Shown here in pieces: positions 8,625 to 19,130 of a stretch of DNA of 28,652 nucleotides. Location of the stretch: the NCBI GenBank assembly GCA_015143735.1, contig VKHC01000019.1, positions 1 to 28,652 on the forward strand. The letters run 5' to 3'. The stretch's first letter is position 1. Each line of letters opens with the position of its first letter. A model generated the notes under the pieces. The model saw only the letters and a list, made by a program, of their open reading frames with translations, was not told the origin of the DNA and did not search any database. Made by a program: the position numbers and the translations under genes. Source of the DNA: Synura sp. LO234KE. Lineage: Eukaryota; Sar; Synurophyceae; Synurales; Mallomonadaceae.

Positions 8625-9538
8625 CAAAAGAGTTGAGATATACGGACGGTACGGAATTGCTGTAGCTCAGAAACGAAAATATTGCTGAACAGAAAATTAC
8701 TGCCTGTTTCACACTGACGTTTAGAAATGAAGAAAGTATTAAAGATAACTCAAATTGCTGTTATTTGGATATGAATAGGCTCTGAAAGGCGAACTTGCTT
8801 GTTGACTGTAATTTAGTAATGTAAGCAGCCGTTCTCGCATATATGGCTAATTCTGGTACCGAGCCTGAAAGGAACGCCTAATTATTTAACTCGAGAACAG
8901 ATAGTAAAATAGATCAATTTGGTTGCCTTATTAGAAGAGGTTCAACACACATTAACGAAACGTTGCTGCAATAACAGCTTCCGAATATAGAGAGTGTTCA
9001 TTCCTCCGTTCGGCCAAAAGAGCACGAACACAAATTTTTGATTCTCACTTTAATCTAATACTCACATTTTTGCAACTGATGCGGCAGTAACCTCGAAATT
9101 TCAATATCCGGCAGTAAATTTGAAATAGAATCTGAATAAACAAGTTTGAAAATTAATTTCGACTCCTCGAAATTCTTTAAAAAAATAAGGTAAAAACTTA
9201 TCTAGATATAGGTGTGAAGAAGCCAGTCTCTCGCTTCGAAGTCGGAGATCTAGTAGTCCCTCAAATGATAAGCAAGTGTAGGTACAAACAAGGGTGACGC
9301 GATGGCTACTATATCGACGAAGGTTAAAGGAATTGAGATGAGAAGAATCTTAACTTATATTCTTAGTTAGCCTACACAAAGAGATGCAACCTCACAAGCG
9401 GCGACACAACAATAACGGCCGGGGGCGGGTGTCGTGGCTTTGAATTATCTTCTTTTCAGCAACTTGATCTATATATGTAAGTAATACTCTACAACCACAT
9501 GTTAGGTCTCGACACTTTCGTAATTCATAAGGAGTGAC
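8625..9538. other. Gene-poor AT-rich stretch, nothing recognised
   Basis: No supported gene, RNA or repeat was found. Weak protein-like runs continue after 8624 but are broken by frequent stops in every frame. It may be older remains of the same decayed unit that precedes it. Confidence 0.4.
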
Positions 9539-9602
9539 CATCAGTGGATAAATAACCATGCTATTGTGGTACCATCCTCTAAAGACCACCTGTCAAACCC
9601 CA
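9539..9602. repeat. Dispersed repeat, copy A
   Basis: This 64-bp segment matches the last 76 bases of the window (28577-28652). Both begin CATCAGTGGATAAA, share CCATGCTAT and GTGGTACC, and end AAACCCCA. Copy A is shorter; copy B carries an extra internal CTATAGTGGTACC. Just right of copy A, motifs of the type CTATAGCCGG recur at 9604, 9654 and 9674, so the repeat may extend. Confidence 0.75.
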
Positions 9603-10086
9603 GCTATAGCCGGAGAATCTTTAGTTGGAGGACCAGCTGAATTCTAAATACCCAGCTATAACCGGGCCGGTGGACTATACCGGCTTGACCATCATTTTGT
9701 TGGAGCGCAAGTGGTGGTATAGTGGTATTGCTCCCAATGATAAGTGCTACTTGATATTCGATTACTAGATGCTTCTTGACCATTAGCATCCAAATCGGCC
9801 AAAGCCCCGCAACAAGTAGTACCAATAGTTCTGCTGGTAGCGTTGACTTAGTACCCATGATGTCAGTAGCTAGAAGTTGGGGAATAACTGCCTCGACGAG
9901 TGGTAGCTGTGCGCGCGTGGTGCTCCATTGGGGGCACCACGCATTAGGATGAGTGATGATGATCTCGATCCCTATGAACGAGGCGGAAAAGAAGGCAAGA
10001 AAGCACAAATCGGATGCAAAATGAACTTCCAAAAATATTAACGTATCACGAAATAAAAAGGAATTAGTGCGCGAATACTAGAATTA
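9603..10086. other. No clear gene; hydrophobic minus-strand open frame without ATG
   Basis: An uninterrupted minus-strand frame (9604-10032) of 142 codons begins only with TTG. It is unusually hydrophobic, with stretches such as LLVLLVAGLWPIWMLMV. Its left part overlaps the CTATAGCCGG repeats, so I do not call it a gene. It lies just downstream of the Sec23 stop codon and may be partly its 3' flank. Confidence 0.35.
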
Positions 10087-13000
10087 TTAAGCGATATCCA
10101 AAGGGGGCCCGAGCGCCATCGAAACGCCCTTCATTCCATCTTCCCCCTCTCCTCTGTCCATGCACCGCTGAGCCACTGGCGCAGTAACGGTTGCAGCCCT
10201 TGGCGACACTAACCGCGGGTCTACCTCGGCAAGATACCGAGCAAAGGAGATCTGGTCCGTGTGAGGCACCCAGTCAAGTACATCAACGTCGCGGTTGGCG
10301 GACACCAACGCGATGCCATCTGAATGACTGTACTCTGACACGACCACATTCAGGTCCGCGACACTGGAAACTGGAGACAATCGCGAGAGCACCAGGCGTT
10401 CGGAGGGACTACCTGCGGTGGCTTGTTGAAGACAAGGACAGGGTGTCCTCCCTATCGCAATCTCCTCCCCAACCACTCGAAGGAGACGTTCGATTTCTCT
10501 CGCCGCTGCAGAGCACAAGGCGGCAATATTGCAATCGACGTAACCCGTGAGGTGATGATGCACAGAAGTTATGACCATAGAAGTGCGTGCCATCCTTACT
10601 ACAGCTCGCCACCACCCATACTCCATAACGAACCTTTCAGAGGGAGCTGGTCGGCGACGTCTCTGCCCGACCAAAGAACAACGCTCTCCCCCGTATCGAG
10701 AAGGGCGTACTCGCAAGATTTCAGAGAGGTCCAGTCCGGGGGCGCTCGAGAGAGTTGGTTGCGCAACACGTCCACCCGACTGTCCTCACTGACGTCACAC
10801 TCCGAGCTCGTCTAGTGTATGGGTTGGGGTGGAATGAAGAGTACATGGATATGATAGAGGATGGATGAAATCGGAACTAACTGAAGACCAATAACAAGGA
10901 GGGAAGAGGTGCTGTCCGTACCAGCTGGGAGAGGATATCTTGACTCATGATTTGTGGAGAACAGACCAAAAGTGAGGGAACAACTAGACGGGCAGCCAGA
11001 GCGATGGGTGCTGCCAGGAGGGAGGTCCGCAATAAGAAGGATTCCTGAGGATGCTAACGGTATGGGGTACAAAATATAGAATATGTGATCACCCATAGAT
11101 ATATCGAAGTTTGATACCCATCCAGAGTGTAAATCATATTTATACACACGCAAACACACGCATAGACAAAATATAGACAGAGCATTCAGACGTAGTTATA
11201 AACCATTAGGGATAAATCACAAGTACAATTAGTGCGTGATGTCTATTTACCGCGGATGGTCCTAGTAGTAGCGGTCCCTCCATCAAGTGATGAAAATAGC
11301 GCAGAGCTGAGCGACATTTCCTAATACAAGACAGCACAGTAAGGTAAATTACAAGGTGATTACAAGTACATTGAGGCCAGCAGAGCGCGGCGAGCTGGCG
11401 TCCCGAGGGAACGGATAGGAAGAGCTAGGTTGGTATTGTATATCGGCCGTGCCTTATCTCCGATTCCGTTGGATGGGAGGAGACGCTTGTGGCACCTGGC
11501 ACAGTCCGCGCCCAATGCCGGTACACTTCCTTGGATAACTGCCTGATAACCGTCAGTGCCTCCTCTCTTGCCAATCTAGACGTCTCACACGCTTTCTGTC
11601 GCCCTACAACTGTACCTAATGCACATGCGATGTTCGGTTTCATATCTGTTGTTATTGCGTATTGGGCAGTGTGTGTGCTTGTTTGTCACCGGACATACAG
11701 ACACTGAGTAGGGGCACAGGCGATAACTGAAAATAAAACGACACGAGCAAATATACGGACTCACCACTGCTTCCGCTGTACATACAGCTCGCCGACAAAT
11801 GCCAATGAAACCGTTCTACAATGGCTCTACACTGCCCCACAGCCCAGGCCTCCTCATCCAGCTCCTCTAGGAAGCCACGCGGACTTCTGGCGTGTCGAAG
11901 CGGTTTCGTATACACTTTCGTTCTCCGCCCTCCGCCAGGCCTATCCGCCGGCAGTCGCACAACCAATTGGATATAATCGCACTCGTCTTCGTCCTTTGCA
12001 CTTTGGGTTTGGGAGGTCTGGGTCATCGCAGACTTCAACATCGCGGTAACGGTCGCTCGGGGGTCTCCGCGATATAATCGGAATGTATACACATTTTTCG
12101 CGGCCTGTCGTGCTATTTTATTTCTCAGGTCCGAGACGTGGTTGGGGTGTGGGGAAAGTAGAGCTGACCAAGGACTATCTGTCGCATTATTGACCTGCGC
12201 CAGTTGTAGTGTATGAGCGAGGTGGGTTTGATCGACGGCATCATCATCATCAGGGTATGGTGTGAGGTTCCCACCCTCTTCCGCCTTTGCTAATACGCCC
12301 AGGAAGCTCTGAACATGAATACCAGGGGAGCACCGTAGAGAGCACCATAGCGCTTCCCCTTTTGACGAGAAAGCCGAAGGACGGACTTGTAGGGTATTCT
12401 CGACGGTCAGCGCAACTCCCTCGTGGATATGATCCCAGACAAACAGCTGTCCACCTGTAGAAGCGACGAGGGCCTCGAGGTGCACGGCTTGTATAGGACC
12501 AGCTGATATCACATACGCATCGATGAAGCAGCCGTTTCGAAAAGATTCCAGACCTAAGGCCGAGTAACCGCTGATCAAATAGTCTATGGCTGTGCTGGGG
12601 TCTTCTACAGTGGTGGTAAACTTTGGACATATTGTAGACAGGTCCCCCAAAGGCAAGGAGTTGGCAGTGAAGAGTTGAAGTCGTATTGCTGGCGTGAAGG
12701 CGTCTGCAGCCCCCACTCCACGCTGTCGCATCGTCAACGCAAGGGTGATAAGCGCTGCAGCAGTCGCTGTTGGTCTTTTATTTTGGATTCTAGTATTGAT
12801 TTGGTGCGCCGTTCGGTTGTTTGCTGTTGAGCTGAGACATTTCAATGCGCCAACTAGCAGAGGGAATTCACTCAAAGCTCTCTCAGCGTTACAGCAATAT
12901 ACACCTTGTGAGACAAAGAGTGAGAGCTGGTCTGGGTAGGCGCCATCACCTGGAATAATATCAGCGAGTACCGGGAACTTAAGTGGCAAAAGCCGAACAA

Positions 13001-13499
13001 CATTTATAACGGTGTCAAAGACGATCAAAGATAATCTTGAATCTGTTGGAATATTTTCTATCGCTCGCTTCAATACAGAATGGAAAGCACTGTCTCCACA
13101 TAACTTAGCATGAACCATAAATACGTAAAAATTACAAGCGATCCCTATTGTTCGGACGTCGACATTCTGAAATTCCTCGTAATCCACGTTTGCGCATTTT
13201 ACTTCTCGGTGCCTGTACACAATGTCCTCCATTAAAAACTCTCGCGGCGAGAAAGGTGGATTCAAGTAATTACAAAAAGCACATGACCACGATTTCTGTA
13301 TGTCATCGAATTTCGCAAAGGAGTTTAAATAACCACCACATTTTAAGCACACTATTGGTGGCCTGTCGCAAGAAACACCTGGTTGGGCTGAAAAGGGATG
13401 AAGTGTACAGCTAACACTGAACGCAGAACTACTAAAATTTGATCCACGTAAGGTAGAATTCCCACAGCAGCTCAATATGGGAAGATTCTCTGAATCCAT
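10087..13499 (-). CDS. SEC23: Sec23-like COPII coat protein, about six exons
   Basis: Sec23 is the Sar1 GTPase-activating subunit of the inner COPII coat at the ER. Proposed minus-strand exons are 11765-13499, 11496-11603, 11251-11306, 10922-11044, 10634-10811 and 10087-10505, giving 872 residues. Exon 1 starts at ATG 13499. It contains the zinc finger C51-C54-C73-C76 (CLKCGG, then SWSCAFC), the vWA-like trunk (VRTIGIACNFYVFMVHAKLC) and the beta-sandwich. Exon 1 ends at a GTGAGT donor; reading through gives only a short junk tail. Exon 4 gives ALAARLVVPSLLVCSP (helical domain). Exon 5 gives YALLDTGESVVLWSGRDVAD (gelsolin-like). Exon 6 gives TAGSPSERLVLSRLSP, matching the family's GSQARFLLSKLNPS, then the final helix HTDQISFARYLAEV. 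All phases agree. The exon 2/3 junction is the weakest part, and the last donor (GTTCGT) is poor. The sequence is divergent for Sec23. Confidence 0.85.
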
Positions 13500-14026
13500 G
13501 TTCCTTAAAAAATTAAGTAAAAGTTTTCTAGTAAAAATAAAAATAGAAATATATTTGGAAAGTGAAAGTTAATTTTAAAGAAATGTATATTTCCACGGGT
13601 AGTAAGTATTTATATGATTGCCACGGGTAGTAAGTATTTGTATAATAGCAATTCCATTTCGCCTATCATTTGTTATTATTCCATTACCTCCTCTCTCACT
13701 TCAGCATACCGAACTTCCGATTATGTTTTCAAACCATGGGTATGCGTTAAGTAAATTGTGTATGTTAGCAATCGATGAGTTCTCCCGTAGGACGTACTGG
13801 TAGATTGACTAAGAAACTAGCTAGACTTGTCATCCTCCATGCCCGCCGCACTCAAAATGTGTTTTGTTATTTTCGTTGGCGTATCTTACTGTACGATTGA
13901 TAAAACTCCACTTTAATTTAAATATAAGTTAAACTGAATTACAAGTAATGTAAAGTAATTTGTAACAAGAACATAGATATATAACATAGATGATTTTCTG
14001 CCAAGTCGGGTGACTAGAATTTCTCC
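13500..14026. repeat. Sec23 upstream region with a 28-bp tandem duplication (13593-13648)
   Basis: The AT-rich region upstream of the Sec23 start contains two adjacent 28-bp units, 13593-13620 and 13621-13648. Each begins CCACGGGTAGTAAGTATTT; they differ at three of the last nine positions. The units sit about 95-150 bp upstream of the Sec23 ATG, so they could carry a duplicated binding site. A short ATG ORF at 13850 (25 codons) is not supported. Otherwise I see nothing here. Confidence 0.7.
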
Positions 14027-16210
14027 CTAAGTGAGCGAAAACTGCTCTACCTGATCCATCAAGGATTGCACGGGAGGGAGCATGAGCATGAAATCAGTAA
14101 CCCAGGCTGGAGCTACCCTTCTAACTTTTGAGTGCGTACTATGTGGATTTAGTTGAAGTCTAAGCTAGAGAACGACCATTGGTACTTACTCAGTTCCCTC
14201 TTCCCCGTAACAAAACTTGTAATTTGGTAGATAGAGGGCGGTAAAAAGTTCACTCCTAAGTAGTAGTACGACCTGAGCGACTGTACTTTGGTGTGATATT
14301 TAGCTACTACCAGGCCTTGTGGATTAATTATAAATAATATTAACTTTTCCTCTACGAAGAGGCTTTGAACGAGCTGGTACAGGTGCACTGTTAGGAAAGA
14401 AGAGAGCAAGTGAATTGTCATCTTCGTATCCAACAGAGTTAGTAGTCTTGAGTTTTTTAAAAGGTGGTATGGGCAGCTCCCCGTGCTGGCCGCCTCTTCC
14501 TCCATTAATATTGTTTCGCCTGATGGAGGGTAAATGAGATCGCTTTATTGTTCGTCCCGGAAGATGATACCCGTCTTTTCGTCCAGATGTAACCCCACAG
14601 GGAACCTCACTATCTTACTACTATTAGCCAGTACCATAGGAGGAGGGCTGCAAAACAATTCGGTACTGCTGCATTTGACCTGTAAGTTTATTCTCCCCTT
14701 CACCATTAACATGCAAAGGTGATGGAATGCCTACGTGACGACTGGGCGCGCTTGCAACTGAGTCCGATGACAACGCTGGCTTACGCGAAGGCTCTGGACG
14801 AGCAATCCCCCTCAGCCCTTACTCCCTCACACCAGTGTCTTCGCATGACCGGATTGGAGTCTCGCCTTTCTGTTTAGACCTCTCTTCTAACCATTTGGCA
14901 GATTCCTCGTTCAAAATGCGCTCTTCGTCCGATTGTCTCGCTCCCGTCGGGGTACTTAAGGAATCCTGGCCGTGGAGTAACATGTTCACGGGCGCGCCAC
15001 TCCTCACTCCTGTGGAGGCACGAGTACAATTCATCCAGTTATCTCAAGCGCCATGTATCCGGAAAGTCGACCGCTTCACCAGAGGAACCCCCTAATATGA
15101 GAAGTTGCTGTGACGCTGTTGCACGAACGATATTGGAACCATTGGACCATCGGACGTAATCTTTGCGCGTAAGTTCATGGGTCGGCAGCCGGACATGCCC
15201 TCTTCACAAGCTCGCTCTGCACCTCAGAAGATCGCTGTTCCGACGACACTTACTCACACGTCTTTCGCTCCTACCCCCATCCATTGTGGATTCAAGCGCG
15301 CGGGAAGTCGTACGCACTCTTGTCCAAGAAACATGCTCTCGACGCCGATTTGAAAAGTTGACACCACCCGCAACAAATGCAACTGGTATACTCGCCAGAG
15401 GGTTGCAGGATATGTCATGGGAATCGGTACGGCGGCTAACTTCAACATTTCCCATAGGCTCTTCTTCCCACAGAAATCCCTGAGGCTGTTCAAACAAACA
15501 TCAGCAAGAATTTTTCATGGTGGTGCCCGCCGCCGAGCCTATGGTGCTCGGGTGGATCATGTACCGAGGGTCTATACCTCTTCGGTGGACGCAAAGCTAC
15601 AGAACCTCGGTATTCAGAGCGACGTCAAGCGCTTCAAAGTCCGCGGAAGTCAACCAGAAGAAGAGTTCGTCGCCTCTTGTCCGACCCTTGACTCCCCTCA
15701 CCACCTCTCTTCCGCCTCAAACACATTCACTGATCGTTCGGCGACTTCTTGGTGCTGCAGAATCGTACGCTGGTGCGCACGTTTTTGTCTTGTGTCCGTG
15801 TGAGAGAAGACCTCTTGCGGCCACCAGTTATCCTCACCAAGAACTCCTCGACTTAACCAGCATGCTAGCTCGTCGGTGCCGCTGAGGACCTCAAAACGGC
15901 GATCTCAACCCTTGCCTTCCTATCATCATCACCTATCTCACAATCGAGCAACGGACGCTTCTCCTCCCCCGCATGGCAGCAGGCGTCCGTCGCCTTGAAC
16001 CGCCGGCGAGAGGAGAGTCGAGAGCAGGAGTTTCCTTAATGCGAGCGGGAGGGTGATGTTTTTGGTGAGGACAAATTTTTTACTCCGACTACAGACACCC
16101 CGAGTTCTCAACTCGGTCGCGGAGTTAACGAGTTGGAACATAGAGAGAGTAGATTGTTTGCTTGGGGATAGTACGGATTTGCTTTTTTGCTTCACCTGTT
16201 TTTTTGTCAC
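14027..16210 (-). other. Unresolved coding-like region, probably a multi-exon gene or decayed gene on the minus strand
   Basis: Protein-like segments line up on the minus strand but need several splices or frameshifts. In order they include SKQSTLSMFQLV (16165-16130, resembling a PCNA-binding PIP box), GEEKRPLLDCEIGDDDRKAR, DELACWLSRGVLGEDNWWPQ, GDELFFWLTSADFEALDVAL, PVAFVAGGVNFSNRRREHVS, RWSNGSNIVRATASQQLLIL, SDEERILNEESAKWLEERSK and IVRFPVGLHLDEKTG. A good terminal exon at 14027-14164 contains APAWVTDFMLMLPPVQSLMD and ends QFSLT-stop. Some joins are convincing: a phase-matched 49-bp intron near 16033-16081 and a GTGAAG...CCTCCACAG intron near 15012-15080. Others need 15-25-bp gaps or cross in-frame stops (TAG, TGA, TAA). 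The plus strand also has long open frames here (15417-15803, 15517-15885). No family is recognised. Confidence 0.4.
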
Positions 16211-16509
16211 TCGAGTTCTAAACTAACGATACGATATTCGCCAGATCAATATACTAAGAATGGTTAACGCTTAAAAAAGGATATAAAATAAATCTTCGGT
16301 ATTCAAAACAGAGTAGCGTTTGCATTTCACGGCATCCGTCCAGTGCTTGATAGAGTAAGGACAGGCCCAACTACTCGAGGTAAAGTTGACGTCAAGGGGC
16401 ACCAGCCACCGTTTCCCTGGCCATCAACTGATCACAGAACTTGACGACTGGTCACATACAAAATATTCCAAATAATTTGTTCTTTCCAGATACAGTGGTG
16501 TCCCTGCCT

Positions 16510-17649
16510 CTACCGCTGGGCGTCCCTATCCGCTCCTTCTGGGCCGAGCCGCTCCGGAGCCCCTCCTTCCATTTCCACTTCCTGGTACACTACCCCCGCC
16601 CCACGCCAGGAGCCCCGAGCGATGTATGTCCGTATCGCATCTCTGTTTTCGTACCACGCCACTCCAATCGCTACGAGGACCAACACGATCGCTGTCGTGC
16701 GTATGAGTGTAGCAAGCACGACTTCCCCGAAAGGTACTGTAGGTATGCAGATGGAGTAGAAGTGAACGGTATAAACAAGATGATTAAAATTTATGGTTGT
16801 AGCACATTCTATGGGTTCTGGGTAGATCTGGAATTTACACTCACCTCTTCTTTCTACTCGGGAGGGCTCGACTGGTGCGTCTAATTCAGAAGGAGGCTTA
16901 TCGTCATCGGCACCTTCCTCGCCGCTAATTGGGGCAGGATCTTCTTGTTTAGTGGGCATTGGGGTGGGACTGCTGGAGATATCTCCCTCCACCGCATTGT
17001 TAATATCATTAGATGTCGCAGTGGGTGATCCCGTTGGCTCTTCTGTGGAGTAGTATACCGACGGTACTGTTGACTCGCTATTATTCGTGGACGGGGACGG
17101 TGATGGGCTGTAGTAGTACACTGTTGGCTGCAATTCGATTGATGGAGATGCGGTGGGATCCAGAGTTGGCTGTCGCTTAATTCTTCTCCTAACTGGAGCT
17201 ACAGTCGGGAAAATCGTAGTAGGAACAGCACTGGGGTAAGAGGAGGGATACGCGATTTGTATCTCATCATCTGTATCATCATTATTATCATCATCAGTTC
17301 TTGAATCATCATCAGTTTCATCGTCATCTTGACTGTCTTCGTAATAGTACGTTTGATCGATCGTGGGTGCAAGTGTTGGACGAATCGTTTTTCGAGAGGA
17401 TTTCTTTGGATTTGAAGTGGGGTAAGAGAGAGAATTTTTGAAGGAGTTCCTTTTTGTTAATTTTGTGGGCGATATCGGCGGGTCAGGTGGTGCACCTATG
17501 CAATTGCTATGAAAGTATGGTAATTGAGCGAAGAGATAATAACAAAGCTTACCAGCAGGCACATTTCCATTAAAGTGCATATGATCGGAACACTCACTGA
17601 TCAGAAAGAATTTCACAGCGAAAAGGACGAGCAAGTAAAATGATCGCAT
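16510..17649 (-). CDS. Secreted or plasma-membrane Pro-Thr-rich type I membrane protein, probable 2 exons
   Basis: The ORF is open end to end (379 codons, ATG 17649). Residues 1-19 form a signal peptide (SFYLLVLFAVKFFLISEC). The ectodomain is low complexity: an acidic run rich in Asp (SQDDDETDDDSRTDDDNNDD), many PT/PS units (TLAPT, PTLDPTASPS, TGSPTAT) and Tyr clusters. A transmembrane helix (TTAIVLVLVAIGVAWY) is followed by a cytosolic tail. An intron is likely at 16737-16844: donor AAGAG|GTGAGT, acceptor CATACCTACAG, phase 1, 108 bp. It is a multiple of three without stops, so the unspliced frame stays open. Splicing joins VERR to VPFGEVVLATL and gives 343 residues. Exons would be 16845-17649 and 16510-16736. 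PT-rich secreted proteins are common in diatoms and other stramenopiles, where they serve in cell coverings or adhesion; the function here is unknown. Confidence 0.75.
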   Translation of the reverse strand: MRSFYLLVLFAVKFFLISECSDHMHFNGNVPAGKLCYYLFAQLPYFHSNCIGAPPDPPISPTKLTKRNSFKNSLSYPTSNPKKSSRKTIRPTLAPTIDQTYYYEDSQDDDETDDDSRTDDDNNDDTDDEIQIAYPSSYPSAVPTTIFPTVAPVRRRIKRQPTLDPTASPSIELQPTVYYYSPSPSPSTNNSESTVPSVYYSTEEPTGSPTATSNDINNAVEGDISSSPTPMPTKQEDPAPISGEEGADDDKPPSELDAPVEPSRVERRGECKFQIYPEPIECATTINFNHLVYTVHFYSICIPTVPFGEVVLATLIRTTAIVLVLVAIGVAWYENRDAIRTYIARGSWRGAGVVYQEVEMEGGAPERLGPEGADRDAQR

Positions 17650-17803
17650 TAATGAATTTGTTAGTTTTTAAATTCAATTTCTTTCACCGCCATTATGGTA
17701 TTCAGGTTTCATCGATAACTACTATTACTTTTCTATTTGAGCTATTCGAATATTTTGATTGCTTTTACTTCCTAACTTCACGCCGATGGCTCCATAAGTC
17801 TTG
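17650..17803. promoter_or_regulatory. Divergent promoter, PT-rich protein (-) / aminotransferase (+)
   Basis: There are 154 bp between the two start codons. The spacer is AT-rich with short T and A runs, and no named element is recognised. It is the widest of the four divergent spacers in the window. Confidence 0.45.
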
Positions 17804-18718
17804 ATGAAATTATATGGCACTTTTCTGATCATGAATGAATTAATCTTGTTTGCATGCTTATCTAGTCTCAGCCCCAGAGAATTTTTAGAATCTAAATCGT
17901 GCGGGGCCTACACAGTTATTCCACTTACGAGCTATGGCGCCCTGGATTTACCTTTCCACACATTTCGGTTATATGAATCGTTTTTGTCAGTTTTCCCATT
18001 TAGGAATGATTGCATTGCTTCATTCGCTTACTCATTATTGCGATCTCTCACGGTACCGGGGATAATAATTGATGCAAAAAGCCCGAATCAAAGATCAATT
18101 GTAACAATACTCGCGGGGGTGAATAATGGTGATGGACTGGAGTTACATTGTCAAAGTAACTCGTTTGATCTCATGCTTGGCGCCCCAATTCAAGATAGTA
18201 TAAGTACCGCCGTGGACGTTCAGGCGTATACTCGAAGTAATCCAAAAGTTAAAGTTAGTTCTTGGCCAACAGAGAGGAAAAGCATCGAGCGATTGCGACC
18301 ATTAACATGTTCAGAAACCATTATGGCTCGTTACGAGACTCTAAACGATCAGGTCATAGGGATGTATGATTTGACCGAAGGGTTGACGAGCAACCTGTTT
18401 TTCACGCGGGAAGACGAGCTTATAACAGCGCCAGACGACCTCGTTCTTGAGGGCTCGATGGCGAGACTTGTGAAGCGCGCGGCCGCCCATATCTGTGTTC
18501 TCACTAGTACCCAGAACCTCTCCCTCTCTAAAGCAAGAACCTGGAGTGGAGCCTTCCTCACTAGTAAGACGGTACTCTGCATCGCACAGTGTCTTACCAT
18601 CGCGTCCATGTGTGATTGGAAATTTCCGCCTGTCCTTTCCCCATCATCCGGTGCTAGGCTGCACCAAACCCGTGGCTCCGATACACTCCATACTCTTACC
18701 GAAGGGATCCATGCATGA
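17804..18718 (+). CDS. Class IV PLP-dependent aminotransferase (BCAT / aminodeoxychorismate lyase fold)
   Basis: The frame opens with TTG at 17801, so I use the ATG at 17804 (304 residues). Family marks in order are CGAYTVIPL near 34, the FHTFRLYES motif (HxxRLxxS type) near 52-60, and WPTERKSIERLRP, whose Lys 159 aligns with the PLP lysine region (KHLNRL in bacterial members). Next comes EGLTSNLFFTREDELITAP at about 192-210, the conserved EGxxSNxF...G.L.TP signature. Then follow VLEGSMARLV (usual ILPGITR) and WSGAFLTSKTVL (usual FiTSt). The fold transfers an amino group to 2-oxo acids or cleaves aminodeoxychorismate; the substrate cannot be read from the sequence. Residues 9-21 are hydrophobic and may be a leader. 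The end (TLTEGIHA) is unlike the family, and a better C-terminus may lie in a downstream exon at 19035-19130. Confidence 0.85.
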   Translation: MKLYGTFLIMNELILFACLSSLSPREFLESKSCGAYTVIPLTSYGALDLPFHTFRLYESFLSVFPFRNDCIASFAYSLLRSLTVPGIIIDAKSPNQRSIVTILAGVNNGDGLELHCQSNSFDLMLGAPIQDSISTAVDVQAYTRSNPKVKVSSWPTERKSIERLRPLTCSETIMARYETLNDQVIGMYDLTEGLTSNLFFTREDELITAPDDLVLEGSMARLVKRAAAHICVLTSTQNLSLSKARTWSGAFLTSKTVLCIAQCLTIASMCDWKFPPVLSPSSGARLHQTRGSDTLHTLTEGIHA

Positions 18719-19034
18719 AAATCAACTTGGATTGTCGAGTATTTCTTTCTTAAAACCAGACACATTACTGTGTGAAGTGAGGTATGAAAGTGCGTCTCCA
18801 CATCCCATGTCCAATCTTCCATCAACCATTCCTGTCCCCGCCTCGTAGAGAAGAGCTCCACCGAGCGCTACAAATGGACTCTTCCTCTGCCCCTTCACTT
18901 CTCCCGTACCCACTGTGGTGGCCTATCTATAAGGCGAGTTATTCGTCTCACCAATCTAAAATACACACTGTTTGTCGGATTAATCATGTTGTCACCTCTG
19001 GATGTGGTGTGACGTGGTGTGCCTATTTCTTTAG
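18719..19034. other. Possible intron or 3' region of the aminotransferase gene; coding-like on both strands
   Basis: On the minus strand, 18722-18913 reads as GTGEVKGQRKSPFVALGGAL then LYEAGTGMVDGRLDMGCGDA to a stop, with strong purine-first codon bias. A phase-matched intron (GTGACA...CCACCACAG) could join it to a Pro-rich segment further upstream. That segment overlaps the plus-strand exon candidate at 19035-19130, so both cannot be right. No family is recognised for the minus reading, which has no start codon. Confidence 0.3.
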
Positions 19035-19130
19035 CCCGTGACATTGGCGCAGGTCGACTCGTTGGTGGAGGCGGTCAGAGTGGTCATGTCAGAGCCAGAT
19101 CGTGCTCAACGCCCTGGACGTGAACATTGA
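19035..19130 (+). CDS. Candidate C-terminal exon of the aminotransferase
   Basis: After a good acceptor (TATTTCTTTAG at 19024-19034) the plus strand reads PVTLAQVDSLVEAVRVVMSE and then PDRAQRPGREH to a TGA. The amphipathic helix resembles the closing helix of class IV aminotransferases, which the main ORF lacks. I could not find a clean matching donor: the in-phase choice near 18628 (GTCCTT) is weak and would make an intron of about 400 bp. Treat the join as a hypothesis. Confidence 0.35.
   Translation, partial: PVTLAQVDSLVEAVRVVMSEPDRAQRPGREH

Noticed and set aside
10191-10815. Plus-strand open frames opposite the Sec23 3' exons
   Set aside because: They are shadows of a GC-rich coding region. 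The minus strand gives recognisable Sec23 motifs with matching splice phases.
14818-14845. Ultra-short (15-nt) intron removing an in-frame TAA
   Set aside because: The secure introns here are 63-68 bp or longer, so a 15-nt intron would need transcript proof.
15417-15885. Plus-strand gene with a mitochondrial-like leader
   Set aside because: The open frames are long and arginine-rich at the start, but purine-first codon bias and adjoining segments favour the minus strand slightly. I could not settle it and left the region as unresolved.
18349-18861. 170-codon minus-strand open frame
   Set aside because: It is antisense to the class IV aminotransferase motifs on the plus strand and shows no family of its own.
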